NCBI GenBank assembly: GCA_016200895.1 | Contig: JACQDX010000125.1 | Span: forward strand, 35,461 to 99,460 | Direction: 5' to 3' | Source: Burkholderiales bacterium | Lineage (GTDB): Bacteria; Pseudomonadota; Gammaproteobacteria; Burkholderiales; Burkholderiaceae_D | Length of the DNA: 64,000 nucleotides | Shown here: piece by piece, positions 25,915 through 35,147 of the stretch | Layout of the letters: every line of letters starts with the position of its first letter | How positions within the stretch are numbered: position 1 is the stretch's first letter | Program-made: the position numbers and the translations under genes | Notes under the pieces: model-generated | Seen by the model: only the letters and a program-made list of their open reading frames with translations | What the model was told of the DNA's origin: nothing | The model's database searches: none

Positions 25915-28401
25915 TCATTTTTGGACCAGATATTCAGGTGAAGCCATAGTCAGGAAAATTGACAGATAGACGCGATTCTTTTTCGCTGTATCTGCATTGG
26001 CGGTGTTGTTAGTCGGTATGGTGACCGAATTTGCCGCTGTCAAAATCTGGCTGCGTAAATTGCTGCTCATCTGATTTGACATCATTGTCAAATTCAATTG
26101 ATCAACTAATTGATCCGGAGTTGCGGCCAAAGCGATCAGACTGCTGTAATCCGCCTTAACATCACGCGATGAGCCTATGCCATTAGGAATCACGTCACGC
26201 ATGAAGTTCAGGTAGCCGACGACCGAAGTTTCACCAGTGATTTGCATTTCTGGTGATACCAGACCTGCACTGGCGATGCCAGAATTTGGCGGTACATAAC
26301 CCGGGCGATAAAAATTGAATACAGTAGGCGAGCGCATAGGTGTTTCCGATAAACCGCTTAATGGATCGTCCGTGCTGGTCAACAGGAAGCGACCAGAAGT
26401 CGAGTTCACATTAAATGCACGCATCCAGTTCGCCAGTCTCAATACCGGTTCCCTGAGTTTGCCAGTATTGGCGAATGTCAGGGTGGTGTCATTGCGGGCT
26501 TCATTGTCCAGCAAGATCGCCTTGATGACAGCACGCATATCGCCCCTGACACCTGAGCCATTGTTGTTGAAGGCAGCCGCAACCCTGGAAATATACTGTG
26601 GACTAGGGTTGCTGGTTACCAAGCGTTGTATCAATTGTTTGCCGATGAAGGGACCGACATTGGGGTGATTGAACAGGGTATCCAAAGCAGTTTTCAAACT
26701 GGCTTCCGGGCTAGCTGGTGATTGCGCAGGAATAGTCACACCCAGAAAGGTTTTGGCCGAGACCGAGTGATATTTGGGATAGCTTTGCATGGGCAGCCAG
26801 TCGCGGTTAGCGTCAGGATTTCCGCCAAAAAAGCGACTGTCACTCTTGTCGGGACCAGCCCAGCTCCAGCCTGTAAATACTTTGGCCAGACCTGCAATAT
26901 CAGCACTGGAGTATGTCTCTACTGGTTTACCGCCGCTCAGGACATAAGTGCCATCCTGATTCAATTGGTACAGGCCAATAGTGAAGAGCTGCATGACTTC
27001 ACGGGCATAATTTTCATCGGGAACCTGGGTTCCTGATTCTTTTTGATTACGCAAAGACGTCAGGTAATTGCCCATCATGGGATGCAGGCTGACAGACTCC
27101 AGTAAATTGCGGAAATTACCAAAGGCATTCGCGCCCAACGTATCGTAATAAGCTGCAACTCCACGCGGGTAATTGGCAACATTACTATCCTGGAAGGAGA
27201 CGACAAATATTTGCGAAAGCGCAAAGGTGACACGTTGCCTTAACTGGTCATCCCCTTTGATGGCCTGCTGCCAGAATGATTCGAAGAAGTTATTTTGACT
27301 TAAGTCGCTCAAGCCATTGATGAAACCTGCGGCTTGTGCATCCATATAACTGCGATGCAATTTTTGTGGCATGGCCAGTTGCTTGTCTATCCAGGCACTA
27401 TAGCTGCTGCCAGCCAGGCTATTGATCTCTGTCGTGTTGGCACCAAAGCTGGCTTGTGCCAAAAAGCGTGACGCCTGCGCTGGAGTAGGGGCATTGCTAT
27501 TGGTGGATTGAAAGCCCACTAGTGCCTGTATCATGCCATTGGCAATACTGGAATCTGTAGGTGTAACTGTTGAAGCTAGCGCCATTCCCTTGGTGATGGA
27601 ATCTTCTTTGCTGAGGTAGGTGAAACCCTGTTGTATCGCAAAATTCTTGGCGACATTGGTCTTATTGTCGAGCAGGCTGCTTACCCAGCCATTGACTGCA
27701 TCACCCGCATAGCCATGGGCGGCAATCAGCATGGAGCGCACCACGATGCCACGCGTTACCGTGCCATTGGCAAGGCTGTTTGTCCAGTAATCCAGGCCAG
27801 CTTTATCCGGTGGTGTGCGGCTCAGTACATTGCGGTAAACATTGGTAACGAAATCAACATTGGTGGCGTTTGGTGAATAACCTGTCAAGGCTGCATCTTG
27901 TATCGCTGCGACATAGAAAGAATCGCCAATCTGTTCTATGGTTGAACCATTTTTGAATTGGGTAATCCAATAAGCAAGGCCATTGGCATCAGGAACGCGG
28001 TTGAAATAGGCAATATACAGCTCAATGATGTTATTCAAGTCGTTGGCGGCAATACTGGTGGACAGGCTGGCGATCTGCAGATTGACCGAAACATCTTTAA
28101 AGATCAGTTGCTGAATGCTGGTGTCAACACTGGTAGTGCCATCGGTGCCAATATTGTCTTTGACTGAGTAGCCAAAACTGGTTGGGGTAATGGTGTAACT
28201 TGAGCGATTACCGCCAAAACTGATAGTCGTACTGGTCACTACTGGTGCAGGCGCAAACAGTCGTTCCAATACCGTCGGAGGAGCCGCTGCAGGTTCGCCA
28301 GTTGTTGAGCTGGTTTTTTGATCGCCACCACAGGAGCTCAGTAAGAAAACAGATAAAACAAGCAAGCATTGCCTGATTGCGGGTAGCTTGATGATTGGCA
28401 T
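25915..28401 (-). CDS. DUF1800 lipoprotein with an N-terminal DUF4214 domain
   Basis: An 828-residue protein. The N-terminus is a lipoprotein signal with lipobox LLSSC (Cys24). A DUF4214 region follows at about residues 95-225, with two motifs IELYIAYFNRVPDANGLAYWITQF and VYRNVLSRTPPDKAGLDYWTNSL. The rest is DUF1800: ASRFLAQASFGANTTEINSLAG, the segment QQAIKGDDQLRQRVTFALSQIFVVS, MMGNYLTSLRNQK, DENYAREVMQLFTIGLYQLNQDG and MRSPTVFNFYRPGYVPP. GGAGTCACC precedes the ATG. The domain pairing with DUF4214 matters because the very large surface protein at 61032 begins with the same domain. DUF1800 has no proven activity; a role in envelope or extracellular matrix assembly is guesswork. Confidence 0.92.
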   Translation of the reverse strand: MPIIKLPAIRQCLLVLSVFLLSSCGGDQKTSSTTGEPAAAPPTVLERLFAPAPVVTSTTISFGGNRSSYTITPTSFGYSVKDNIGTDGTTSVDTSIQQLIFKDVSVNLQIASLSTSIAANDLNNIIELYIAYFNRVPDANGLAYWITQFKNGSTIEQIGDSFYVAAIQDAALTGYSPNATNVDFVTNVYRNVLSRTPPDKAGLDYWTNSLANGTVTRGIVVRSMLIAAHGYAGDAVNGWVSSLLDNKTNVAKNFAIQQGFTYLSKEDSITKGMALASTVTPTDSSIANGMIQALVGFQSTNSNAPTPAQASRFLAQASFGANTTEINSLAGSSYSAWIDKQLAMPQKLHRSYMDAQAAGFINGLSDLSQNNFFESFWQQAIKGDDQLRQRVTFALSQIFVVSFQDSNVANYPRGVAAYYDTLGANAFGNFRNLLESVSLHPMMGNYLTSLRNQKESGTQVPDENYAREVMQLFTIGLYQLNQDGTYVLSGGKPVETYSSADIAGLAKVFTGWSWAGPDKSDSRFFGGNPDANRDWLPMQSYPKYHSVSAKTFLGVTIPAQSPASPEASLKTALDTLFNHPNVGPFIGKQLIQRLVTSNPSPQYISRVAAAFNNNGSGVRGDMRAVIKAILLDNEARNDTTLTFANTGKLREPVLRLANWMRAFNVNSTSGRFLLTSTDDPLSGLSETPMRSPTVFNFYRPGYVPPNSGIASAGLVSPEMQITGETSVVGYLNFMRDVIPNGIGSSRDVKADYSSLIALAATPDQLVDQLNLTMMSNQMSSNLRSQILTAANSVTIPTNNTANADTAKKNRVYLSIFLTMASPEYLVQK

Positions 28402-28552
28402 GGTGACTCCTGATTGTCCACACTCAGATAATACATTCCGGAAGGCAATTCTAAACTAAGCACATACTGCTATTCACCATAAAGTGTAACAAACAGTGAG
28501 GCGTCACATAAACCACTATTAATAGTAAGCAAATGTAATGCGGCGGCCATTT

Positions 28553-28587
28553 TTAGTGTCAGTTCTGCACGAACAGACTGACACTAA
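28553..28587. repeat. Inverted repeat between the PilZ and DUF1800 genes
   Basis: TTAGTGTCAG (28553-28562) pairs with CTGACACTAA (28578-28587), with a further TCTG/CAGA inside. It lies 34 bases after the PilZ gene's stop. There is no T-tract on the minus side, so it may be a stabilising 3' hairpin or a protein site. Confidence 0.5.
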
Positions 28588-28620
28588 GATATTTAAAACA
28601 AGATTATTTGACTCGCTGGA

Positions 28621-29535
28621 TTAATCCATCTCGGCCAGAGTCTGATGAACAAAGGCGGACAGTATTAGCTTGGATTGTGCCGAGACATCGACGAATTCAA
28701 AACCGTGCCGGTATTCCAGGCCATTTTCTGTGGGAGCTTGCGAGCGTAAGATGACATTCAAAGTCAGGTACTCATCATTTCCTGCTGCGCTGACTTTGAA
28801 TTTTATGACGCCTACATCGCCTTTTTTTCCAACTGCTTTTTTCATCACACCAGAAGCGCCACCCATACTCAAGTCGCCCAGTGTGGCTGCGGCGGTTTGT
28901 TCAGGATCGCCAATGGTGACGGATGCAATGATTTTCACGTTTGCGCGTGACCCCTGGCGTATAGTCGTACAGCGAACTTGCTTGGGGTAAGAAATATGCA
29001 GGTAAGAGTGGGGCGAGTAGACAGATTTGATGGCGGATGCTGTAAATGCATATGCTTTTTTGCCCGGAAATGCACGTACGATAAAGGTCTGCCCGTCACG
29101 AATAATGACTGCTTTGCCATCTACGGTAGGTGCAGTCACCATGATGGACATATTTTTGACAAAGCCGATCAGCTTGACCGTGTAGCGCACAGCAGTATGG
29201 TCATGGACTTGCAGATACAGGGTTTCGCCCACATTCCAGCGCACGCTGTCCAATTCCATTAGTACATCTTTGTGTGCGTCTTGCGCAGATGGGCTTGCCG
29301 CTTGCGATGGTGCTGGCTTGGAAATTGGTGTAAGTTTTGATGGTATGGTGTCCCACATTGCATCGGGATTGCAATAACCATGTTGAAGCAAGCCTTCCAA
29401 CTGGTGCTGGCTTTCTATTCTGACGCCGGACGCCATGAGCAAGTGGCCCTGCTCATCATAGATAGGCCAGGGCGCAGTTTGACCTACGCTGATTTCAGCA
29501 TGCTTGATCGGCATTAGTCCTGTTGCACCACCCAT
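28621..29535 (-). CDS. PilZ-domain protein (YcgR-like)
   Basis: A 304-residue protein with a YcgR-N-like segment (about residues 95-180: WNVGETLYLQVHDHTAVRYTVKLIGFVKNMSIMV) followed by a C-terminal PilZ domain (about 190-300). The c-di-GMP motifs are present: RQGSR (RxxxR) and DLSMGGASG (D/NxSxxG). The first 90 residues resemble neither. YcgR-type proteins bind c-di-GMP and brake the flagellar motor or control exopolysaccharide. Two starts are possible: 29535 (GGGAA two bases before) and 29514 (AGGACTA before MPIKHAE). No cyclase or flagellar gene adjoins it. Confidence 0.9.
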   Translation of the reverse strand: MGGATGLMPIKHAEISVGQTAPWPIYDEQGHLLMASGVRIESQHQLEGLLQHGYCNPDAMWDTIPSKLTPISKPAPSQAASPSAQDAHKDVLMELDSVRWNVGETLYLQVHDHTAVRYTVKLIGFVKNMSIMVTAPTVDGKAVIIRDGQTFIVRAFPGKKAYAFTASAIKSVYSPHSYLHISYPKQVRCTTIRQGSRANVKIIASVTIGDPEQTAAATLGDLSMGGASGVMKKAVGKKGDVGVIKFKVSAAGNDEYLTLNVILRSQAPTENGLEYRHGFEFVDVSAQSKLILSAFVHQTLAEMD

Positions 29536-29619
29536 TTCCCGTATCCATAATCTTAATTATCGATCTGATTGTATATCGAAAATTGGAGCAAATTAAGCGA
29601 CTTGTTGTGCGTTTGTATA

Positions 29620-29658
29620 ATAAAAAGCACTTATTGCCAGTGAATGGCAATAAGTGCT
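29620..29658 (-). terminator. Rho-independent terminator of the decarboxylase gene
   Basis: On the minus strand AGCACTTATTGCCA (29658-29645) pairs with TGGCAATAAGTGCT (29639-29626) without mismatch, followed by TTTTATTATAC. It lies 70 bases after the decarboxylase stop. Confidence 0.92.
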
Positions 29659-29727
29659 CTGTCAGACTGAAAAACCAAGGCTGAGTGAGACTTACCGAGG
29701 CTTGTTAAAGCCTTGTCGATTGCAGTC

Positions 29728-31998
29728 TTATTTGCCGCTTTCTGCTGTGGAGTTGACGCAATCAACAAAATAACCGCGTTTGCCATCTATTTCTGCTTTG
29801 ACCAGGCCATGGCAATCAGTTTCAAAACCAGGGAATCTTTCATTGAAGTCACGAACGAAGCGCAAGTAATCAACAATAGTACGGTTGAAGCGTTCACCCG
29901 GAATCAACAGTGGGATACCTGGTGGATATGGGGTCAACAAAATCGCAGTGACACGGCCTTCGAGGTCATCAATCGATACCCTCTCGGTTTCGCGATGCGC
30001 CATCATGGCAAAAGCATCAGACGGTTTCATGGCTGGCTGCATATCAGACAAATACATCTCTGTGGTCAGACGTGCCACGTCATGGCCTTTGTAAGCTTCA
30101 TGTATGCCTTGGCACAGATCTTTCAGACCTACGCCTTCATAGCGAGGGTTTGCAGCAGCAAACTCTGGCAAGATGCGCCACATAGGCTGGTTCTTGTCAT
30201 AGTCGTCCTTGAACTGTTGCAAGGCAGTCAGCAAGGTATTCCAGCGGCCCTTGGTGATGCCGATGGTGAACATAATGAAGAAGGAATACAGACCGCATTT
30301 TTCAACGATAACGCCATGCTCGGCCAGGTATTTGGTGACGATAGAGGCGGGGATGCCAGTTTCGCCAAATTTACCTTCCAGTGACAAGCCTGGAGTGACA
30401 ATGGTGGCCTTGATCGGGTCGAGCATATTGAAGCCCGGCGCCAGTTTGCCAAAGCCATGCCAGTCATCTTCTGCGCGTATCATCCAGTCTTCGCGTGAAC
30501 CTATGCCATCTGCAGAGAACTCTTCTGGCCCCCAGACCTGGAACCACCAGTCCTTGCCCCATTCCTGATCCACCTTGCGCATGGCGCGGCGGAAGTCCAG
30601 GGCTTCGAGTATGGATTCTTCTACCAGTGCCGTGCCGCCAGGCGCTTCCATCATGGCAGCAGCGATATCGCAAGACGCAATAATTGAATACTGAGGCGAA
30701 GTCGAGGTATGCATCAGATAAGCTTCATTGAAGCTGTCGCGATCAAGTTTGCGCGTCTCTGATTCACGCACCAGGATTTGCGAAGCCTGTGAAATACCTG
30801 CCAGCAGTTTATGCGTGGACTGGGTCGAGAAAATCATCGATTTTTTTGCACGCGGCCTGTCTTTACCAATGGCGTGCATGTCTTTATAAAAGTCATGGAA
30901 AGTCGCATGCGGCAACCAGGCTTCGTCAAAGTGCAGAGTGTCGATTTCTCCATCCAGCAAGTCTTTCAGTACTTCGACGTTGTACAGCACGCCGTCGTAA
31001 GTTGATTGTGTGATAGTCAGGATGCGTGGTTTCTTGTTCTTGGCTTCGCGTGCAAAAGGATTGGCTTCTATCTTCTTTTGTATGCTTTCCATGCTGAATT
31101 CTTCCAGCGGGATAGGGCCGATAATGCCAAGGTGATTCCGCGTTGGCATCAGGAAAACCGGTATCGCACCACACATGATGATGGAGTGCAAAATGGATTT
31201 ATGGCAGTTACGGTCCACCACGACGATATCGCCGGGAGCAACTGTGGAATGCCAGACCATCTTGTTGGATGTTGAGGTGCCATTGGTCACGAAGTAGCAA
31301 TGATCAGCGTTGAAAATGCGCGCAGCATTGCGTTCGGAAGCGGCAACCGGGCCGGTATGGTCCAGCAATTGGCCCAGTTCTTCTACCGCGTTACAAACAT
31401 CGGCGCGCAGCATGTTTTCACCAAAGAACTGGTGGAACATCTGACCTATTGGCGATTTCAGAAAGGCTACGCCACCCGAGTGACCAGGGCAGTGCCAGGA
31501 GTAGGATCCATCATTGGCATAATGTACCAGTGCGCGGAAAAACGGTGGTGCCAGGCCATCAAGATAAGAGCGTGCTTCACGGATGATATGGCGGGCCACG
31601 AATTCTGGCGTGTCTTCAAACATATGAATGAAGCCATGCAATTCGCGCAGGATATCATTCGGGATATGACGCGAAGTACGGGTTTCGCCGTACAGGTAAA
31701 TCGGGATGTCCGCATTCTTGTAGCGAATTTCTTCAACGAAGGCACGCAGTGATTTCAATGCATAATCTGTCTCTTCGTCAGTGCCATCACCGAACTCTTC
31801 ATCGTCAATCGACAGGATGAAGGCGGAAGCGCGCGATTGTTGTTGGGCAAACTGGGATAAGTCACCATAGCTGGTCACACCCAAGACTTCCATACCTTCG
31901 GTTTCTATGGCGTCTGCGAGTGCGCGTATGCCAAGGCCAGAAGTGTTTTCAGAACGGAAGTCTTCGTCGATGATGACGATGGGGAAGCGGAATTTCAT
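29728..31998 (-). CDS. Arginine/lysine/ornithine decarboxylase, large fold-type I PLP enzyme
   Basis: A 756-residue decarboxylase of the inducible Lys/Arg/Orn family: an N-terminal wing (response-regulator-like, FRFPIVIIDEDFRSENTSGLGIRALADAIETEGMEVLGVT), a PLP domain and a C-terminal domain. It shows WHCPGHSGG, the cofactor region FVTNGTSTSNKMVWHSTVAPGD, HFDEAWLPHATFH and the Schiff-base Lys in STQSTHKLLAG. It would produce a polyamine or diamine plus CO2 in the cytoplasm. Sequence does not let me choose firmly between arginine and lysine; a biosynthetic or acid-stress role is open. The start at 31998 is preceded by GGAGACCTCC; a longer frame begins with TTG. A strong terminator follows. Confidence 0.93.
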   Translation of the reverse strand: MKFRFPIVIIDEDFRSENTSGLGIRALADAIETEGMEVLGVTSYGDLSQFAQQQSRASAFILSIDDEEFGDGTDEETDYALKSLRAFVEEIRYKNADIPIYLYGETRTSRHIPNDILRELHGFIHMFEDTPEFVARHIIREARSYLDGLAPPFFRALVHYANDGSYSWHCPGHSGGVAFLKSPIGQMFHQFFGENMLRADVCNAVEELGQLLDHTGPVAASERNAARIFNADHCYFVTNGTSTSNKMVWHSTVAPGDIVVVDRNCHKSILHSIIMCGAIPVFLMPTRNHLGIIGPIPLEEFSMESIQKKIEANPFAREAKNKKPRILTITQSTYDGVLYNVEVLKDLLDGEIDTLHFDEAWLPHATFHDFYKDMHAIGKDRPRAKKSMIFSTQSTHKLLAGISQASQILVRESETRKLDRDSFNEAYLMHTSTSPQYSIIASCDIAAAMMEAPGGTALVEESILEALDFRRAMRKVDQEWGKDWWFQVWGPEEFSADGIGSREDWMIRAEDDWHGFGKLAPGFNMLDPIKATIVTPGLSLEGKFGETGIPASIVTKYLAEHGVIVEKCGLYSFFIMFTIGITKGRWNTLLTALQQFKDDYDKNQPMWRILPEFAAANPRYEGVGLKDLCQGIHEAYKGHDVARLTTEMYLSDMQPAMKPSDAFAMMAHRETERVSIDDLEGRVTAILLTPYPPGIPLLIPGERFNRTIVDYLRFVRDFNERFPGFETDCHGLVKAEIDGKRGYFVDCVNSTAESGK

Positions 31999-32322
31999 GG
32001 AGGTCTCCAAAAAAGCTTGTTACAAGGGAGACGCCTGGGCAAGTTAAATCAACCGCTTGCGCGCCGAAAATTCAAAGAAGCGAATTCTCTCAGATATGTG
32101 GGGGCTGATGTGAAAAAATCGCAGGATTCTGACATGAAATGCAAAATTTCATCTGATTGTCATCAAATCAGGAACCGCACCATATCTTGCATCGCCAAAT
32201 GTGGTTCAAGATGAATTTTATTTAATGAATCACCTTTGTTGTGCGCACTTGACTATGTACATAAGCAAAAGAGTGCTTTTGCAAGCACTCTTTTGTCCCG
32301 GCAAGTACTGCAATGACAGTTG
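31999..32322. other. Intergenic region upstream of the decarboxylase gene
   Basis: About 320 bases. Its right part holds the mipA terminator (32266-32295). The rest must carry the decarboxylase promoter; I could not pick a clear -35/-10 pair, nor a riboswitch-like fold. Confidence 0.45.
32266..32295 (-). terminator. Terminator hairpin after mipA
   Basis: CAAAAGAGTGCTT (32266-32278) pairs perfectly with AAGCACTCTTTTG (32283-32295) around a four-base loop, 28 bases after the mipA stop; the stem itself ends in a T4 tract. Confidence 0.8.
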
Positions 32323-33111
32323 TCAGAAGCGATAACTTGCTGCAGAAAAGATGGTGACAGGATTTTTCTGGAACACAAATGGACTTCTGCCAGCATCGCC
32401 ATTCAGACGACTAACTGATGCACCGGTGGTCAGTGACCAATTATTGTCAATATTCCAATGCCAGCTGGCACCGAGTTTGATATCGGCAATCCCGGAGGAA
32501 GGGGTATACTGTGCATAGCCACTGGAGACAGATTGTGCAGCAGTCACGCCGAAGTAAGACTGCATGTAGGCAGAATTAACCCAGTTGGCTCCGATACTGG
32601 CGGATAGCCTGTGTTGTGGGTTTAGCAAGGTAGTTGCACGGGCACCAAAACTGACCTGTACGCCATTGTGATCCAGTCCCGATCCATAGCGTACAGACGA
32701 TGCCAGGGAAAAATTCTGGTCTATGCTGTAATTCAGGAAGGCTCCTGGCTCAACTGAGGTATTGACGTCACCCAAGCCGCGAAGTTTCCCTGAACGCGAC
32801 TCATCACGAGCGGCTTCCAATGACATCCGCAGGCCATACTGGACACTGACATTTTTGGAAAAGTTATAGCCTAAACCGTTCACTGCACTAAAGAATGCAC
32901 CATTCTTCCATTGTGCGTCGAACATAGGATAGGCCGCCAGGCGACGCTCATCAGAGCCTGTATATTTCGGCAAGCTAAGTGCTGCTGCGCCAAGGGAAAA
33001 ATTCACATCCTTGGGTAAGTAGCTAGTGGGAACCAGTTGCACAAATTGCGAGGTTTGCGCTCCTGCTGAGCAGGCCATCGCCAATAATGTGATACCCAGT
33101 ATTTTTTTCAT
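32323..33111 (-). CDS. MipA/OmpV family outer-membrane protein
   Basis: A 262-residue outer-membrane beta-barrel of the MipA/OmpV family. A signal peptide, KKILGITLLAMACSAGAQT, is cleaved near residue 20. The mature part starts with FSLGAAALSLPKYTGSDERRLAAYPMFDAQWKNGAFFSAVNGLGYNF, the usual first strands, and has alternating aromatic strands to the C-terminal Phe in SAASYRF, the barrel-assembly signal. In Escherichia coli MipA scaffolds murein enzymes; in other bacteria MipA/OmpV proteins respond to salt, antibiotics or stress. Which applies here is unknown. Confidence 0.92.
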   Translation of the reverse strand: MKKILGITLLAMACSAGAQTSQFVQLVPTSYLPKDVNFSLGAAALSLPKYTGSDERRLAAYPMFDAQWKNGAFFSAVNGLGYNFSKNVSVQYGLRMSLEAARDESRSGKLRGLGDVNTSVEPGAFLNYSIDQNFSLASSVRYGSGLDHNGVQVSFGARATTLLNPQHRLSASIGANWVNSAYMQSYFGVTAAQSVSSGYAQYTPSSGIADIKLGASWHWNIDNNWSLTTGASVSRLNGDAGRSPFVFQKNPVTIFSAASYRF

Positions 33112-33128
33112 TATTTTTCTTTCTTATA

Positions 33129-33698
33129 CTATTTGTGGAACCAGGCAAGTACAGCCAGTACAACACCAACTCCAGCTACGCCATATGATGCATATTGCAA
33201 CCATTTTTTCTTGGTCAGCAAAGTAATTGCTGCCAGGGAAATGGCAATTTGCACAGCTGTCATGGCCTGAGCCCAGCGATGGTGTTGATGTAATGCTTCT
33301 TTAGACTTCTCTTCCCATTCCTGACTCTCTTTTTCCAATGCTTCTGCTTTTTTCTTGATTTCTTCTTTTTCTAGCTTATAGCGTTCAACTTCTGCTTTGT
33401 ATTTTGTTGCATCAGCACCGGGGATAACCATTGCCAATTCTGCCAGGTTTTGCTTGTTGGACTTCGACTGATAAAAATTCCATTGGTTCGATGCTTCTGT
33501 CTTTTTGATGGCAGAATCGTTCTTATGCATGGCAGCATCGTTTTGTGTTGCACCACCCTCATACCCAAACAGTGCGCCTACTGTTGCCATAATGGCAGTC
33601 ATTACTGCAATTCTGCTCGCGAAATCATCATTGCCGTGCGCCGCATGTTCCAATTCATGGTCATGTGGTCCGTGTACGTGAAACCCGTGTCCTGACAT
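33129..33698 (-). CDS. DUF4337 membrane protein with His-rich N-terminus
   Basis: A 189-residue protein of the DUF4337 family. The N-terminal 25 residues contain seven His (SGHGFHVHGPHDHELEHAAHG), a likely metal-binding or flexible arm. TM1 is at about residues 30-48 (RIAVMTAIMATVGALFGYEGG), then a long charged coiled coil (about 75-140, KAEVERYKLEKEEIKKKAEALEKESQEWEEKSKEAL), and two C-terminal TM helices (about 147-186). The start at 33698 was chosen because the frame up to 33827 runs through the end of folA and because MSGH(G) matches the family. Function unknown. It is eight bases from folA, so probably co-transcribed with thyA-folA. Confidence 0.88.
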   Translation of the reverse strand: MSGHGFHVHGPHDHELEHAAHGNDDFASRIAVMTAIMATVGALFGYEGGATQNDAAMHKNDSAIKKTEASNQWNFYQSKSNKQNLAELAMVIPGADATKYKAEVERYKLEKEEIKKKAEALEKESQEWEEKSKEALHQHHRWAQAMTAVQIAISLAAITLLTKKKWLQYASYGVAGVGVVLAVLAWFHK

Positions 33699-33705
33699 AG
33701 TAATC

Positions 33706-34194
33706 CTAAATCTTTTTGTAAGTGACAAATGCAAAGTGTAAATTATTTGCTTCAGAGTAATGCTTTTCTCTTCCCGTCTCTTTCCATAGTAGCGGATTGA
33801 TCGCAGGGAAAAAAGTATCACATGCAAATTCCTGTTGTATCTCAGTCACGATCAGTTCGCTGGCCAGATCCATGCTTTGCTGGTAAATCTCGGCACCGCC
33901 GATGATGAATGCCAATTCTTCGTTCAACAAATCTCTTGCAGCGTCCAGCGATGTGACAGTTTCAACTCCAGCATGCTGCCATTCATGATTGCGTGTGACA
34001 ACAATATTGCGTCTGTTTGGCAATGGACGGCCTATGGACTCAAAAGTCTTCCTGCCCATGATAATGGCGTGACCGCTGGTAGTGCGTTTGAAATGGGCAA
34101 GATCCTCTGGCAAACGCCAGGGTAATTTATTGTCCACGCCTATACCCAGCTTGGAATCGGTTGCAACAATAATGCTTAAAGATGACATGCTCAT
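33706..34194 (-). CDS. folA: Dihydrofolate reductase
   Basis: A 162-residue DHFR reducing dihydrofolate to tetrahydrofolate with NADPH. The conserved LSIIVATDSKLGIGVDNKLPWRLPEDLAHFKRTTSGHAIIMGRKTFESIGRPLPNR holds the Met20-type loop, the catalytic acid (PEDL, Glu/Asp) and the NADPH-binding GRKTFES. FIIGGAEIYQQ is the second cofactor loop. Start ATG at 34194 or two codons later at 34188; the upstream frame to 34281 lies in thyA. The 10-base gap to thyA indicates a thyA-folA operon, as in many proteobacteria, which regenerates the folate oxidised by ThyA. Confidence 0.95.
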   Translation of the reverse strand: MSMSSLSIIVATDSKLGIGVDNKLPWRLPEDLAHFKRTTSGHAIIMGRKTFESIGRPLPNRRNIVVTRNHEWQHAGVETVTSLDAARDLLNEELAFIIGGAEIYQQSMDLASELIVTEIQQEFACDTFFPAINPLLWKETGREKHYSEANNLHFAFVTYKKI

Positions 34195-34204
34195 GAATCC
34201 AGAC

Positions 34205-34999
34205 TTAAACTGCAACAGGTGCTTTGATTGCGGGATGGAATTGGTAATTGGCAAACTCAAAATCATCAAATTGATAATCAAAGATGGACTCAGGTTTGCG
34301 CTTGATAACTAATTGACCCAGTGGCAAAGTATTACGTGATAACTGTTCGGTAACTTGGTCCATGTGATTGGAATACAAGTGGCAGTCACCTCCAGTCCAT
34401 ATAAAATCACCAACTTCCAGACCAGTCTGCTGCGCTACCATATGAGTCAGCAAGGCATACGAAGCAATATTGAAGGGCACGCCCAAAAAGATATCGGCGC
34501 TGCGCTGATATAACTGACAGGAGAGCTTGCCATCGGCGACATAAAACTGGAACATCATATGGCAGGGTGGCAGTTTCATCTGTGGGATGTCAGCGACATT
34601 CCAGGCGGAGACGATGAGACGGCGTGAGTCAGGATTATTGCGTATCTGCTCTATGACCTGCTTGATCTGGTCTATATGTTCGCCTGTAGGTGTTGGCCAG
34701 TTGCGCCATTGCGAACCGTAGACCGGGCCAAGATTACCATTTGCATCGGCCCATTCATTCCAGATCGAGACGCCATTGTCCGTCAGGTATTTGATATTGG
34801 TAGAGCCTGCCAAAAACCAGATGAGTTCGTGAACGATGGACTTGAGGTGCAGCTTCTTGGTGGTCACCAATGGGAAACCCTTGCTCAGGTCAAAGCGCAT
34901 CTGATAACCAAAGACCGACACTGTGCCAGTGCCGGTTCTGTCAGTTTTTTGAGTGCCGTGTTCTTTCACATGGCGCATGAAGTCAAGGTATTGGTGCAT
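34205..34999 (-). CDS. thyA: Thymidylate synthase
   Basis: A 264-residue thymidylate synthase, the same length as Escherichia coli ThyA, methylating dUMP to dTMP with methylenetetrahydrofolate. The catalytic Cys146 lies in [14 protein letters not shown]. Other invariant blocks are [20 protein letters not shown] (phosphate-binding Arg), [34 protein letters not shown] and [13 protein letters not shown]. The frame is open to 35116, but ATG at 34997-34999 matches the family start. It is upstream of folA in the same direction. Confidence 0.97.
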   Translation of the reverse strand: MHQYLDFMRHVKEHGTQKTDRTGTGTVSVFGYQMRFDLSKGFPLVTTKKLHLKSIVHELIWFLAGSTNIKYLTDNGVSIWNEWADANGNLGPVYGSQWRNWPTPTGEHIDQIKQVIEQIRNNPDSRRLIVSAWNVADIPQMKLPPCHMMFQFYVADGKLSCQLYQRSADIFLGVPFNIASYALLTHMVAQQTGLEVGDFIWTGGDCHLYSNHMDQVTEQLSRNTLPLGQLVIKRKPESIFDYQFDDFEFANYQFHPAIKAPVAV

Positions 35000-35147
35000 G
35001 GTGCTTAATAAATTGCTATGTTGAATTGCTATCTTGTCCAGGCGATAGTATACCTTAGGGCAAGAGAAAACACTTGATTGGATTGTAAGTGGAGTAGTCT
35101 GGTCCAGAGTACGCATAAGCCAGACTTTTGCTGAGCAGCTTGTCGGT

